Positions 44,077 through 53,249 of a stretch of DNA of 64,000 bases are shown one piece after another. Numbering within the stretch: the first letter of the stretch is position 1; each line of letters begins with the position of its first letter. The translations under genes and the position numbers were made by a program. Below the pieces are notes generated by a model. It worked only from the letters and a program-made list of their open reading frames with translations, was not told the DNA's origin and did not search any database. Source of the stretch: Sphingomonas immobilis (lineage in GTDB: Bacteria > Pseudomonadota > Alphaproteobacteria > Sphingomonadales > Sphingomonadaceae); assembly GCF_030580995.1 (NCBI RefSeq), contig NZ_JAUQSZ010000015.1, forward strand, positions 1 to 64,000. Reading direction: 5' to 3'.

Positions 44077-46530
44077 TCAGAACGACGCGCTGATCGTCGC
44101 CCCGAACGTCCGCGGATCGCCCGGCTGGCCGACGATCAGGCCGGTGCTGCCCGACTGGGTCGACAGCAGCTCGAAATAGTTCTGGTCGAAGGCGTTGCGC
44201 ACCCAGGCGAACACATTGAAGCTGTCCTTGCGATAGCCCAGGCGAAAGTTCGACAGCGAATAGCCCTCGATCCAGGTATAGGCAGACGGGCTCGGGTTGG
44301 ACGAGAAGCGCGAGCGGTAGTTGCCGTCATAGCCGAGATAGACCTGCCCGCCGGAAACCGGCTGGTTGACCTCGCCGCCGAACGAGAACGCCCATTTCGA
44401 GACGCCCGGCAGTACCTGGCCGGAGATGTCGCATGACGCAGGGCTGTTGCCGGGCGTACCGGGGGCAGCGATCACCGCACCCGTCCCGCCACCGGCGAGC
44501 TCGGGCGGGCACGGCGCGTTGGTGAACTTCGTGTATTTCGCGTCGGTATAGGCGCCGTTGACGTAGAAATTGACGCGCTGGCTCGGCCGGAACGAGCTGT
44601 CGAACTCGAAGCCCCTCACCTGCACCTCGCCGGCATTGGCGAGATAGCCGCGGATCACGTTGATCGCATTGTTGTTCACCGTCGCCTGGTAATCGGCGAT
44701 CACGTCCCAATAGGCGGCGAGGTTGAGCGTTACCTTGCGGTCGAGGAACTGCGTCTTCAGGCCGATCTCATAGTGATTGACGCTCTCGGGCTTCACCGTC
44801 TGCGTGGTCAGGTCGACGGCGGTGTTGGTCGAGTTGAGCGGCAGCCCCGACAGGTTGATGCCGCCCGACTTGAAGGTGCGCGCATAAGTCGCGTAGCCGT
44901 GGACGTCCGGCGTGAAATCGTACGAGACGTTGATGTCGCCCGACACGTTCCACTCGCTGAAGCGCGGGCTGTAGCGCTGCGGGGCGAGCGTATTGAACTG
45001 GTCGGCGGTCGCCGCACCGCTCGCCAGCAGGGTCGCGGCATTGTCGGCGGTCGCAACGAAATTGTACCGCGCGTTGGCGATGCTCACGACCGATTCGTAG
45101 AAGCCGCTCTTCTTGTCGTAGTTGACGCGCAGGCCCGGCTGGATGTGCAGCCCCTCGATCGGCTGCCAGTTGAGCCGACCATACACGGCAAAGCTCTGGT
45201 TATCGAAGTTGATGGTGTTGCTGCTCGTCAACCCCTGCAAAGTCAGGGGGTTACAGGCCGCCGTCGTCGGCGTGGCGCAGCCGGACGCGCCAACGGCGAC
45301 GTTACCAGGATTGAGCAGCCATCGGCTCGCCGCCGACCCCTGCACCTGCGAGCCCTGCGTATCGATGCGTTGCGTGAAGAAGAACACGCCGAACGTGTAA
45401 TCGAGCTTGTTCTTGCCATTCGATGCGATGCGCAGTTCCTGGCTGAACTGATGCTGCTGCGACGGGTTCTGCGACACGGTCGTGATCGGAAGGCCGATGA
45501 AGTCACGGTCGTTCGCAGGCTGCCAGTCCCAGTATCGCCACGCCGTCACGGAGGTGATCGTGGCCGGGCCGATATCCCAATCGCCGACCAGCGACGCACC
45601 GCCCATTTCCTGGCGCGAATTGATCGACGCATCGAGATCGGTCACGCGGTCGAAAGGATTGGTGCTCGGCGGTGCATAGCCCAGCGCCGTCGCCAGCGAG
45701 GCGTATTGGCGGTTGAGCGGGCGCTGCGTCGCACCGACGCGCGCGTAATATTGCACGCAGCACAGCGGGTTCTGGGCGTTGAAGTCGCCTGTCAGGCGGA
45801 AGCTGAGATCCTCGCTCGGCTTCCACAGCAACTGCCCGCGCAGGCTGAAATTGTCGAGCTTCTGCAGGTACTTCTTGCTGGTCGTGTCATAGATCGTGCC
45901 GCCGCGCCGCGTGAGCGATCCCGACAGCCGCGCCGCCAGCGTATCGCCGACGATCGGGCCGGAGACCGATCCCTTGATCTGGTAATAGGCATAGTCGCCG
46001 GCGCTTGCCTCGAACTTCGCCTCGGGGCTGAAACTCGGTGCGCGCGTGCTGATGTTGACCGCGCCCGCCGTCGTGTTCTTGCCGTACAGCGTGCCCTGCG
46101 GCCCGCGCAGCACCTCGATCCGGTCGATATCGACGAAATCGAAAGTCGATGCTCCGACGCGGCCGACATAGACGCCGTCGAGGTAGAAGCCGACGCCCTG
46201 TTCGATACCGTCGTTGGTGAGGCCGAACGGCGCGCCCAGGCCGCGAATGTTGATCGCGGAGTTGCGCGGGTTGCTCGAATAGAATTGCAGCGACGGCTGC
46301 TGCTGCTGCAGACGGTTGACGTTGAACGCGCCGGTCTGCGCGATCGTGCCCGCATCGACGATCGACATCGCGATCGGCACGTCCTGCGCCCGCTCCTCGC
46401 GGCGGCGGGCGGTGACGACGACGTCGCCCGAATCGGCCTGCACCTGAGCAGCGTCCACGGCGGGCGCATCGGGTGCCGGCACCGCAGCGGCGGAAGCGAG
46501 CAGGATCGAGGTGAAGTGAGCGAGCATCAT
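44077..46530 (-). CDS. TonB-dependent outer-membrane receptor
   Basis: This 817-residue receptor has a signal peptide (about 1-25), a TonB-box-like DVVVTARRREE at about 35-45, a plug domain at about 48-160 (INIRGLGAPFGLTNDGIEQG, RGPQGTLYGKNTTAGAVN), and a beta barrel ending in a final Phe (TISASF). Aromatic-rich extracellular loops are typical of sphingomonad TonB receptors, which import iron chelates, vitamins or glycans; the substrate is not evident. ATG at 46530. Confidence 0.93.
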   Translation of the reverse strand: MMLAHFTSILLASAAAVPAPDAPAVDAAQVQADSGDVVVTARRREERAQDVPIAMSIVDAGTIAQTGAFNVNRLQQQQPSLQFYSSNPRNSAINIRGLGAPFGLTNDGIEQGVGFYLDGVYVGRVGASTFDFVDIDRIEVLRGPQGTLYGKNTTAGAVNISTRAPSFSPEAKFEASAGDYAYYQIKGSVSGPIVGDTLAARLSGSLTRRGGTIYDTTSKKYLQKLDNFSLRGQLLWKPSEDLSFRLTGDFNAQNPLCCVQYYARVGATQRPLNRQYASLATALGYAPPSTNPFDRVTDLDASINSRQEMGGASLVGDWDIGPATITSVTAWRYWDWQPANDRDFIGLPITTVSQNPSQQHQFSQELRIASNGKNKLDYTFGVFFFTQRIDTQGSQVQGSAASRWLLNPGNVAVGASGCATPTTAACNPLTLQGLTSSNTINFDNQSFAVYGRLNWQPIEGLHIQPGLRVNYDKKSGFYESVVSIANARYNFVATADNAATLLASGAATADQFNTLAPQRYSPRFSEWNVSGDINVSYDFTPDVHGYATYARTFKSGGINLSGLPLNSTNTAVDLTTQTVKPESVNHYEIGLKTQFLDRKVTLNLAAYWDVIADYQATVNNNAINVIRGYLANAGEVQVRGFEFDSSFRPSQRVNFYVNGAYTDAKYTKFTNAPCPPELAGGGTGAVIAAPGTPGNSPASCDISGQVLPGVSKWAFSFGGEVNQPVSGGQVYLGYDGNYRSRFSSNPSPSAYTWIEGYSLSNFRLGYRKDSFNVFAWVRNAFDQNYFELLSTQSGSTGLIVGQPGDPRTFGATISASF

Positions 46531-46675
46531 GGTCCCCTAGAAGCCGTCTTTTGACGAGTCGGGAGCTTAATGCCCATCATTCCACTATGATTTCATCCCG
46601 GTTCGTTCTTCACCCCCCTAAAGTTTCACTATGGGTCGATGAAAAATCCTCAACAGTCCGTTCGAGGCCTGCCCT

Positions 46676-47416
46676 TCAGAACCCGAAGCGCGCGGGATCG
46701 AGCTTCGCCATCGGCACCGCGCATTCGATCACGATCTGCGCGGCAACCGTCATCCCGACTGAGGGCGTGGCTCCGGCAAGCGCATCGATCGCCGTCTCCA
46801 GCGCAACGCCGAAAGTGGACGGGCGCTGCCGGATCGGCACCTGATATTGGTCGAGCGCTGCCGCGAGCTTCGGCCAGAGGAACTTGACGTAGTTGATCGG
46901 TTCGTCGCCCGGCATGTGGAGCGCGGATACGACCGGTACGCCGAACAGCGGCGTGCCGACGCTGCCCGCGACGCGGCGCAGGATGCCCTCGATCACCTCG
47001 CTCGTCATATCGCCGCCACGCCGTCGCACCGCGCCGAGCGTGTGGCCGATCACCGTATCCTCGCCGTCGACAAGGTAGCGATTGGGCAGATCGCCGAACC
47101 AGTAGCGGTGCTTGTCCTTGGGTTCGACCAAAATCATGCCCAGCCCCTGCGGCGACACGCCCGCTTCGCGCACCTCGTCGAAGGCAGCAAGGATGCAGGA
47201 GAAGCCGGCCGCCGCGGCCAGCATCGCCAGCACGTCTTCGGCGCGGCCGCGATCGTTCGAGACGACCCGCTCGACGATCTCGAACAGCGCGCGCCCGGCG
47301 TGCGGGGGATCGTCCACTTCGAACGCCGGAGTCTCGGGCGGAAGCTCGACCGGCGGCGCAGGTGCGACGACAGGCGCCGCCACCGGCGTCAGCCCCTTTC
47401 GTCCGAAGGTCCGCAT
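46676..47416 (-). CDS. Hypothetical protein (246 residues)
   Basis: I do not recognise this family. The N-terminal 60 residues are Pro/Ala-rich and unstructured. The remainder looks alpha/beta, with FEIVERVVSNDRGRAEDVL and HRYWFGDLPNRYLVDG as the most distinctive parts. No signal peptide or membrane segment is clear. ATG at 47416 has a GGAG ribosome site; the longer frame to 47551 runs into the divergent ribonuclease gene and is unlikely. Confidence 0.6.
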   Translation of the reverse strand: MRTFGRKGLTPVAAPVVAPAPPVELPPETPAFEVDDPPHAGRALFEIVERVVSNDRGRAEDVLAMLAAAAGFSCILAAFDEVREAGVSPQGLGMILVEPKDKHRYWFGDLPNRYLVDGEDTVIGHTLGAVRRRGGDMTSEVIEGILRRVAGSVGTPLFGVPVVSALHMPGDEPINYVKFLWPKLAAALDQYQVPIRQRPSTFGVALETAIDALAGATPSVGMTVAAQIVIECAVPMAKLDPARFGF

Positions 47417-47525
47417 TGTCCGATCACTCCTTGTCCGCGCAAAACCTAGCGCGGGCGGGTTGAGGAAATGTTGCCCTCGGATCGTGCGCTTTTGCGGCCC
47501 GGTGAAAGCGAGTAGCGCTGACGTC

Positions 47526-48911
47526 ATGAAGACGCTCGCCGACCCCACCAACGCGCTCGCCCGCGGCCTTGCTGCAATCCGCGCCCAATATCAGGTGCCG
47601 GCGGACTTCCCGCCCGAGGTGACGGCGGCGGCCGAGGCTGCTGCACAGCGCGCGCCGACCGACCATGTCGACCGCACCGCGACGCGCTTCGTCACGCTCG
47701 ATCCCGCCCCCTCGACCGACCTCGACCAGGCTTTCGCAATCGAGGCGAGCGGCGGTGATCTGCTGCTCCACTACGCCATCGCCGACGTCGCGTGGTTCGT
47801 GGAGGATGGCGACGCGATCGACACGGAGGCGTGGAAGCGCGGCGAGACGATCTATCTGCCTGACGGCAAGGCGCCGCTCTATCCGGCGATCCTCAGCCAG
47901 AACGCCGCCAGCCTGCTGCCGACCGGCCCCCGCCCCGCCGTGGTGTTCACGGTGCGCGTCGCGCGCGACGGCGCGGTCAAACTCGACGGCGTCGAACGCG
48001 CGCTGATCCGCAGCCAGGCCAAGCTCGCCTACGAGACCGTCACCGACGCCGACCTGCCGCCCGATTTCGCCGAGCTCTCACGCCGCATCATGGCGGCGGA
48101 GGATGCGCGCGGCGCGGCGCGCGTCGATCCGCCCGAGCAGGAGGTGGCGCAGGTCGCCGCGAACGATTTCCAGCTCTCCTTCCGCCCCCGCCTGGCGTCG
48201 GAGGATCGCAACGCCGCCTTGTCGCTCGCCACCAACATGGCGGTCGCCGACGCGCTCCGCGCCGCGCACACCGGCCTGTTCCGCGTGATGGCCGAGCCCG
48301 ACGACGGCGCGATCCAGCGCCTGCGCCACACCGCCCGCGCCTACGGCCTGAAATGGCCGGGCGACGTGCCGCTCAAGGATTATGAGCGCGGCCTCGACGC
48401 GCACGATCCGCACCAGGCCGCCTTCATGCTCGCGATCCGGCGCGCCGGGCGCGGCGCGAGCTACGTGCCGTTCCAGGAGGGTGTCGTGCCGTGGCATTCG
48501 GCAATGGCGGCGGCCTATGCGCACGCCACCGCGCCGCTGCGCCGTCTTGCCGATCGCTACGTGGTGCGTGCGGCCCTCGCGGTCGCCAACGGCCAGCCGG
48601 TGCCCGAGGTGGTGACGGCCGCGTTCGCGAAGCTGCCCAAGGTGATGGCGAAGGCCGAGGCGATCGGCGGCCAGATCGACCGCGCCGTCATCGATCTCGC
48701 CGAAGCGGTGATGCTGCACGGCGAGGAGGGCAAGACGTTCGCCGCCATCGTCACCGACGTGGATGATCGCGGCGCGCGCATCCAGCTGCGCGACCAGCCG
48801 GTCGTCGCGCGCGTCGCCACGCAAGGCGTGACGCCCGGCGACGAGGTCCACGTGCGGCTGGTCGCGGCGGATGCGGAAAAGCGCAGCGTGACGTTCGAGC
48901 GGACGAGCTGA
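47526..48911 (+). CDS. RNB-domain ribonuclease (RNase II/R family, short form)
   Basis: This 461-residue exoribonuclease-like protein has a short N-terminus and an RNB domain at about 45-360, then a small C-terminal S1-like segment (FAAIVTDVDDRGARIQLRDQ). The metal site is LDPAPSTDLDQAF: Asp59, Asp65 and Asp67 correspond to the first three conserved aspartates, but the fourth position is Gln68. The cold-shock domains of RNase R/II are absent. It may still be active, as the catalytic third Asp remains. ATG at 47526. Confidence 0.85.
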   Translation: MKTLADPTNALARGLAAIRAQYQVPADFPPEVTAAAEAAAQRAPTDHVDRTATRFVTLDPAPSTDLDQAFAIEASGGDLLLHYAIADVAWFVEDGDAIDTEAWKRGETIYLPDGKAPLYPAILSQNAASLLPTGPRPAVVFTVRVARDGAVKLDGVERALIRSQAKLAYETVTDADLPPDFAELSRRIMAAEDARGAARVDPPEQEVAQVAANDFQLSFRPRLASEDRNAALSLATNMAVADALRAAHTGLFRVMAEPDDGAIQRLRHTARAYGLKWPGDVPLKDYERGLDAHDPHQAAFMLAIRRAGRGASYVPFQEGVVPWHSAMAAAYAHATAPLRRLADRYVVRAALAVANGQPVPEVVTAAFAKLPKVMAKAEAIGGQIDRAVIDLAEAVMLHGEEGKTFAAIVTDVDDRGARIQLRDQPVVARVATQGVTPGDEVHVRLVAADAEKRSVTFERTS

Positions 48912-49280
48912 GCCGGCGGGCGCGGAAAGTCACACTAAAGTCACACTGATCGGGGGGAGCCGACCCGTCCGTGTTGGACGATTCGCGGGCGGAAGTTTAC
49001 AAAGTTTACGCTACGTCCGTGCGTGTCGGGCCTTCTCCGCCGGGCCGGAAGACAGGCAGGACAATGGGCTTGCCGAAGGAGATGGCGAGGACTGCGGCCG
49101 ACAGGTTCAAAGAGCGACCCGGACATTCGCAGATTCGCCGCGTGTAGGACAGCCGGAGACGACGGCAGGTGTGCGGGAAAGCGCCGCGGCAAAACCGCGT
49201 CGTCGGACGGCGCTTGTAGCGCCGCCGGCCGGGCGCGCTTTGACCGCGATTTAGCGTCGCTGAATCGTTCGGCAGCGCCC
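48912..49280. other. Intergenic region between RNB gene and pyrG, no supported gene
   Basis: Convergent genes flank this 369-base stretch. It contains several open frames but none with a recognisable domain, ribosome site or codon pattern. No strong terminator hairpin was identified. Confidence 0.6.
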
Positions 49281-50915
49281 TTAAACCAATCGGCTCTGCT
49301 TCACCGCCGCTTCGATGAAGCTCTTGAACAGCGGGTGTGGATCGAACGGCTTCGACTTCAATTCCGGGTGGAACTGCACGCCGACGAACCACGGATGGTC
49401 GGGCCGCTCGACGATCTCGGGCAGCATGCCGTCGGGCGACATGCCGCTGAATACCAGCCCGCCCTTTTCCAGCACGTCGCGGTACGCGGTGTTCACCTCG
49501 TAGCGGTGGCGATGCCGCTCGGAGATCGCCTCGCCGCCGTAGATCGTCGAGACGACGCTGTTGCCATCGAGCTTGGCGTCATACGCCCCGAGCCGCATCG
49601 TGCCGCCGAGGTCGCCGCCGGCCTCGCGCTTCTCGATGCCGTCCGCGGTCATCCATTCGGTGATCATGCCGATCACCGGCTCGTCGGTCGGCCCGAACTC
49701 GGTCGAGCTCGCATCCGCAATCCCGGCGAGATCGCGCGCACCTTCGACGCAGGCCATCTGCATCCCGAAGCAGATGCCGAAATACGGCACCCGCCGCTCG
49801 CGCGCGAAGCGGACCGAGGCGATCTTGCCCTCCGCGCCGCGCTCCCCGAACGCGCCGGGGACGAGGATCGCGTGCATCGGCTCCAGCCGTGCCGCGATAT
49901 CGCTGTCGGGCTGCTCGAACAGCTCGGCGTCGATCCACTGGATGTTGACCTTCACGCGGTTGGCGATGCCGCCGTGGACCAGCGCCTCGTTGAGCGACTT
50001 GTAGGCATCCGGCAGGCCGACGTACTTGCCGACCACGCCGATCGTGACCTCACCCTCCGGGTTGGCGAGCCGGTCCATGATGTCGGTCCAGCGCGACAGG
50101 TCCGGCGCGCGGCCCGGCAATATCCCGAAGGCGTTGAGGACGGCGTCGTCGAGGCCCTCCTCGTGATACTGCACCGGCACCGCGTAGATGCTCTTCGCGT
50201 CGAGCGCGGGGATGACCGCTTCCTTGGGCACGTTGCAGAACAAGGCGATCTTGGCGCGCTCGCTCGGCGGCAGCGGCTGCTCGCAGCGGCAGACCAGCAC
50301 GTCGGGCTGCACGCCTAGCGCCGCCAGCTCGCGCACGGAATGCTGCGTCGGCTTGGTCTTCAGCTCGCCCGCCGCGGCGATGTACGGCACCAAGGTGACA
50401 TGGATGCTGACCGAATTGCCACGGCCGAGATCGTTACGAATCTGCCGAATCGCCTCGATGAACGGCAGCGACTCGATATCGCCGACCGTCCCGCCGATCT
50501 CGCACAGCACGAAATCGAGATCGTCGGTCTCGGCCTGCGCGAATTCCTTGATCGCGTCGGTGACGTGCGGGATGACCTGCACCGTCGCGCCGAGATAGTC
50601 GCCGCGCCGCTCGCGCGTGATGATCTGCTGGTAGATGCGGCCCGAGGTGACGTTGTCGCTCTGGCGCGAGGAGACGCCGGTGAAGCGCTCGTAATGGCCG
50701 AGATCGAGATCGGTCTCCGCGCCGTCGTCGGTGACGTAGACCTCACCGTGCTGGTACGGCGACATCGTGCCCGGATCGACGTTCAGATACGGATCGAACT
50801 TGCGGATGCGCACGCGGTAGCCGCGCGCCTGCAGCAGAGCCGCGAGGCTCGCCGCCATGAGACCCTTGCCGAGCGAGGAGACCACGCCGCCGGTGATGAA
50901 GATAAACCGCGCCAT
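49281..50915 (-). CDS. pyrG: CTP synthase
   Basis: This 544-residue enzyme makes CTP from UTP, ATP and glutamine. The N-terminal synthetase domain starts [19 protein letters not shown] with the P-loop; the [19 protein letters not shown] motif follows. The C-terminal glutaminase has nucleophile Cys in FGICFGMQ and the His-Glu pair in VQFHPELKS. Full length. ATG at 50915. secG lies 87 bases upstream in the same direction. Confidence 0.97.
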   Translation of the reverse strand: MARFIFITGGVVSSLGKGLMAASLAALLQARGYRVRIRKFDPYLNVDPGTMSPYQHGEVYVTDDGAETDLDLGHYERFTGVSSRQSDNVTSGRIYQQIITRERRGDYLGATVQVIPHVTDAIKEFAQAETDDLDFVLCEIGGTVGDIESLPFIEAIRQIRNDLGRGNSVSIHVTLVPYIAAAGELKTKPTQHSVRELAALGVQPDVLVCRCEQPLPPSERAKIALFCNVPKEAVIPALDAKSIYAVPVQYHEEGLDDAVLNAFGILPGRAPDLSRWTDIMDRLANPEGEVTIGVVGKYVGLPDAYKSLNEALVHGGIANRVKVNIQWIDAELFEQPDSDIAARLEPMHAILVPGAFGERGAEGKIASVRFARERRVPYFGICFGMQMACVEGARDLAGIADASSTEFGPTDEPVIGMITEWMTADGIEKREAGGDLGGTMRLGAYDAKLDGNSVVSTIYGGEAISERHRHRYEVNTAYRDVLEKGGLVFSGMSPDGMLPEIVERPDHPWFVGVQFHPELKSKPFDPHPLFKSFIEAAVKQSRLV

Positions 50916-51002
50916 GGGAAAAAAGGCCTAACGTCAAACGCCACCGCGCGACAAGCGCGCGAATCCGGCGAGTCGATAAAAATTGCGGAAGGTTGCGCCC
51001 GC

Positions 51003-51410
51003 TTACTTGGCGAGCGGCACCGCACCGTTGTCGGCCGGGGCGGCGGCATTGTCGCCCTTCAGCGCCTGCTGCGCCGCCGACGAGAACGGCGCCCCGCCAT
51101 CTGCGGGAGCCTGCTGCGGCACGGGCTGCGCGGCCGGAGCGGATGACGCGCCACGCGCCAGCGACGTGTCGATCTTCGTGCTGTGGCCCTGCGCCGCCAG
51201 GAACGCGAGGCCGATCGACAGGCCGATGAACAACGCCGCCAGCACCGACGTCGACCGCGTCAGGAAATCCGCCGCGCCGCGCGCCGACATCAGCCCCGAC
51301 GGGCTGCCGCCCATGCCGAGCCCGCCGCCTTCCGATTTCTGCATCAGGATCACCCCCACCAGCATGGCGGCGATGATCGCGTGGACGACGAGGAGGAACT
51401 GGAACAGCAT
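51003..51410 (-). CDS. secG: Preprotein translocase subunit SecG
   Basis: This 135-residue protein has two membrane helices at about 3-23 and 52-72 with the conserved loop QKSEGGGLGMGGSPSGLMSARG between them, then a long Ala/Pro-rich tail. It stimulates protein export through SecYEG. ATG at 51410. Confidence 0.93.
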   Translation of the reverse strand: MLFQFLLVVHAIIAAMLVGVILMQKSEGGGLGMGGSPSGLMSARGAADFLTRSTSVLAALFIGLSIGLAFLAAQGHSTKIDTSLARGASSAPAAQPVPQQAPADGGAPFSSAAQQALKGDNAAAPADNGAVPLAK

Positions 51411-51567
51411 GAAACGGGGCGACCTTAGCGAAACACGATTGAGCGCGGCACATAGGCGCGTGATGCCCGCCGATCAACCGCGCAGCACGCCCGGCCCCAG
51501 CCCCTGCGCCGAACATTTCGGCCCCGCACTGAAACCACACGCGCCCCGGAACGTTAGTCCCCCAATA

Positions 51568-51584
51568 TTCCCGTCTTTCGGGAA
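51568..51584. promoter_or_regulatory. Inverted repeat upstream of the MarR-type gene
   Basis: TTCCCG-N5-CGGGAA lies about 25 bases upstream of the MarR-type start, followed by a T-rich run. It could be an autoregulatory operator or a weak terminator. Confidence 0.3.
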
Positions 51585-51608
51585 ACGTTCTTTTTCTTTG
51601 CGGAAGAG

Positions 51609-51971
51609 ATGGCTGTGGCTTCAATATTCAACCGATCGCTCGACAACTGGATGACGGCTCTGGTCGATTACGTCCGCTCGGGCGAACCCGATCTCACCAA
51701 CCGCCAGATGGCGCTGCTCCTGTTCGTATACCTCACGCCCGGGCCGCATACGGTGCGCGGCCTCGCCCGCGTTCTCAATGTTTCGAAGCCCGTCGTGACG
51801 CGCGCCTTGAACAGGCTCGGTTCCCTCGGCTATCTGCGCCGGCAACGCGACGATACCGACAAGCGGAACATCTTTGTCGCGCAGACTTCCGAAGGGGCGG
51901 TTTTTCTTGAAGAGTTCGGCCAGTTTATCGGCGATACAAAGCAACCTGCCGCCAGGCGGGCCTCCGCGTAG
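51609..51971 (+). CDS. MarR family transcriptional regulator
   Basis: This 120-residue winged-helix protein has the DNA-reading helix VRGLARVLNVSKPVVTRALN and wing RRQRDDTDKRNIFV. It is slightly short for MarR (usually 140-160). It is likely a dimeric repressor or activator responding to a small molecule; targets are unknown. ATG at 51609 with GGAAG upstream. Confidence 0.88.
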   Translation: MAVASIFNRSLDNWMTALVDYVRSGEPDLTNRQMALLLFVYLTPGPHTVRGLARVLNVSKPVVTRALNRLGSLGYLRRQRDDTDKRNIFVAQTSEGAVFLEEFGQFIGDTKQPAARRASA

Positions 51972-52023
51972 GAGCTTTGCGCTCTCGGGACATTCGGTCG
52001 CGATCGATCCGTTACATAATGCC

Positions 52024-52284
52024 GTGCGTCGCGATCTTGCCGACGTCCGTCTCGCCGATCGTGTCTTCGCGCCGCACTATGCAGCCCCCGTCCCCAGAAC
52101 TTTGCGGATCGCGGAGGATCTGCGCCATGCGCGCGAGGCCGACTCGGCGATTCTAGCGACTCTGGCACCCGGCGACGTGTTCGAGGTGCTCGAATTCGCG
52201 GGCGATCATGCCTGGGGCGTAGCCCCCGGCTGCGGCTTGGTCGGCTATATTGCCGAAAGCGCGCTGACGAAGGCCACGTCATGA
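52024..52284 (+). CDS. Stand-alone SH3-domain peptide coupled to argC
   Basis: This protein of about 86 residues has a bacterial SH3-like fold (RVFAPHYAAPVPRTLRIAE, PGDVFEVLEFAGDHAWGVAP). The sequence resembles the N-terminal SH3 part of sphingomonad NlpC/P60 hydrolases, but no peptidase domain follows. In-frame coding similarity appears to continue upstream of the GTG at 52024 without a start codon, so it may be a remnant of a longer gene. Its TGA overlaps the argC ATG by four bases. Confidence 0.65.
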   Translation: MRRDLADVRLADRVFAPHYAAPVPRTLRIAEDLRHAREADSAILATLAPGDVFEVLEFAGDHAWGVAPGCGLVGYIAESALTKATS

Positions 52285-53210
52285 GCAACACTGTCTTTAT
52301 CGACGGCGCGGTCGGCACCACCGGCCTCGAAATCCGCGACCGGCTCGCGGGTCGCAGCGACATCACGCTGATCACGCTCGACGAATCCCGCCGCAAGGAC
52401 GCGCAGGCACGTGCCGAAGCGCTCAACAGCGCCGATTTCGTCATCCTCTGCCTGCCCGACGATGCCGCGCGCGAGGCGGTCGCGCTGATCGACAACAGCC
52501 ACACGCGCGTCATCGACGCATCGACCGCGCACCGCACCGCGGATGGCTGGACCTACGGCTTCCCGGAACTCGACCCCGGCGCGAGCGAGGCGATCGCCGC
52601 CGCCGCGCGCGTCAGCAACCCCGGCTGCTACCCGACCGGCTTCCTGGCACTCGTCCGCCCGCTCGTGCGTGCCGGGCTCATCCCGATCGACTGGCCGCTC
52701 ACCGTCAACGCGCTGTCGGGCTATTCCGGCGGCGGCAAGGCGATGATCGCCGAATATGAGGGCGGCACGCCCGCTCCCGCCGCGCGGGCCTACGCGCTCG
52801 GCCTCGCGCACAAGCATCTCGGCGAGATGCAGAAACACGCCCGGATCGAACACGTGCCGATCTTCATGCCCACGGTGGTGAACACCTATCGCGGTATGCT
52901 GGTCGAGGTGCCGCTGCCGCTTTACGCCTTCCCGCGCCGCCCCACGCTCGCCGCGTGCGAGGCCGCGCTGCGCGATGCGTACCGTGATTCGAAGATCGTC
53001 CGCATCGCCGACGGCGATGTCGCCACCGTCCATATCGAGGATGATGCCGGCACCGATCGCCTGACGCTGCGCGTCTGCGGCAATGCCGAGAGCGGGCAGG
53101 CGCGGCTGATCGCCACGTTGGACAATCTCGGCAAGGGCGCGGCGGGCGCGGCCGTCCAGAACCTCAATATCATGGCGGGGCTGGACCCGGCGGCCGGTCT
53201 CACGCTTTAA
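52281..53210 (+). CDS. argC: N-acetyl-gamma-glutamyl-phosphate reductase (short type)
   Basis: This 309-residue NADPH enzyme of arginine synthesis has N-terminal FIDGAVGTTGLEI and active-site Cys116 in VSNPGCYPTG, with His in LAHKHLGEM. It is the shorter ArgC form (about 310 residues) rather than the 340-residue form. ATG at 52281 overlaps the SH3 gene stop. No other arg gene is in the window. Confidence 0.94.
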   Translation: MSNTVFIDGAVGTTGLEIRDRLAGRSDITLITLDESRRKDAQARAEALNSADFVILCLPDDAAREAVALIDNSHTRVIDASTAHRTADGWTYGFPELDPGASEAIAAAARVSNPGCYPTGFLALVRPLVRAGLIPIDWPLTVNALSGYSGGGKAMIAEYEGGTPAPAARAYALGLAHKHLGEMQKHARIEHVPIFMPTVVNTYRGMLVEVPLPLYAFPRRPTLAACEAALRDAYRDSKIVRIADGDVATVHIEDDAGTDRLTLRVCGNAESGQARLIATLDNLGKGAAGAAVQNLNIMAGLDPAAGLTL

Positions 53211-53249
53211 GGCACCGGCGCCCGCCCGGACGCGCGAAGGAGATTTTCA

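Noticed and set aside
48941..49192. A minus-strand frame in the RNB-pyrG gap
   Set aside because: Pro/Arg/His-rich low-complexity product without family resemblance or ribosome site.
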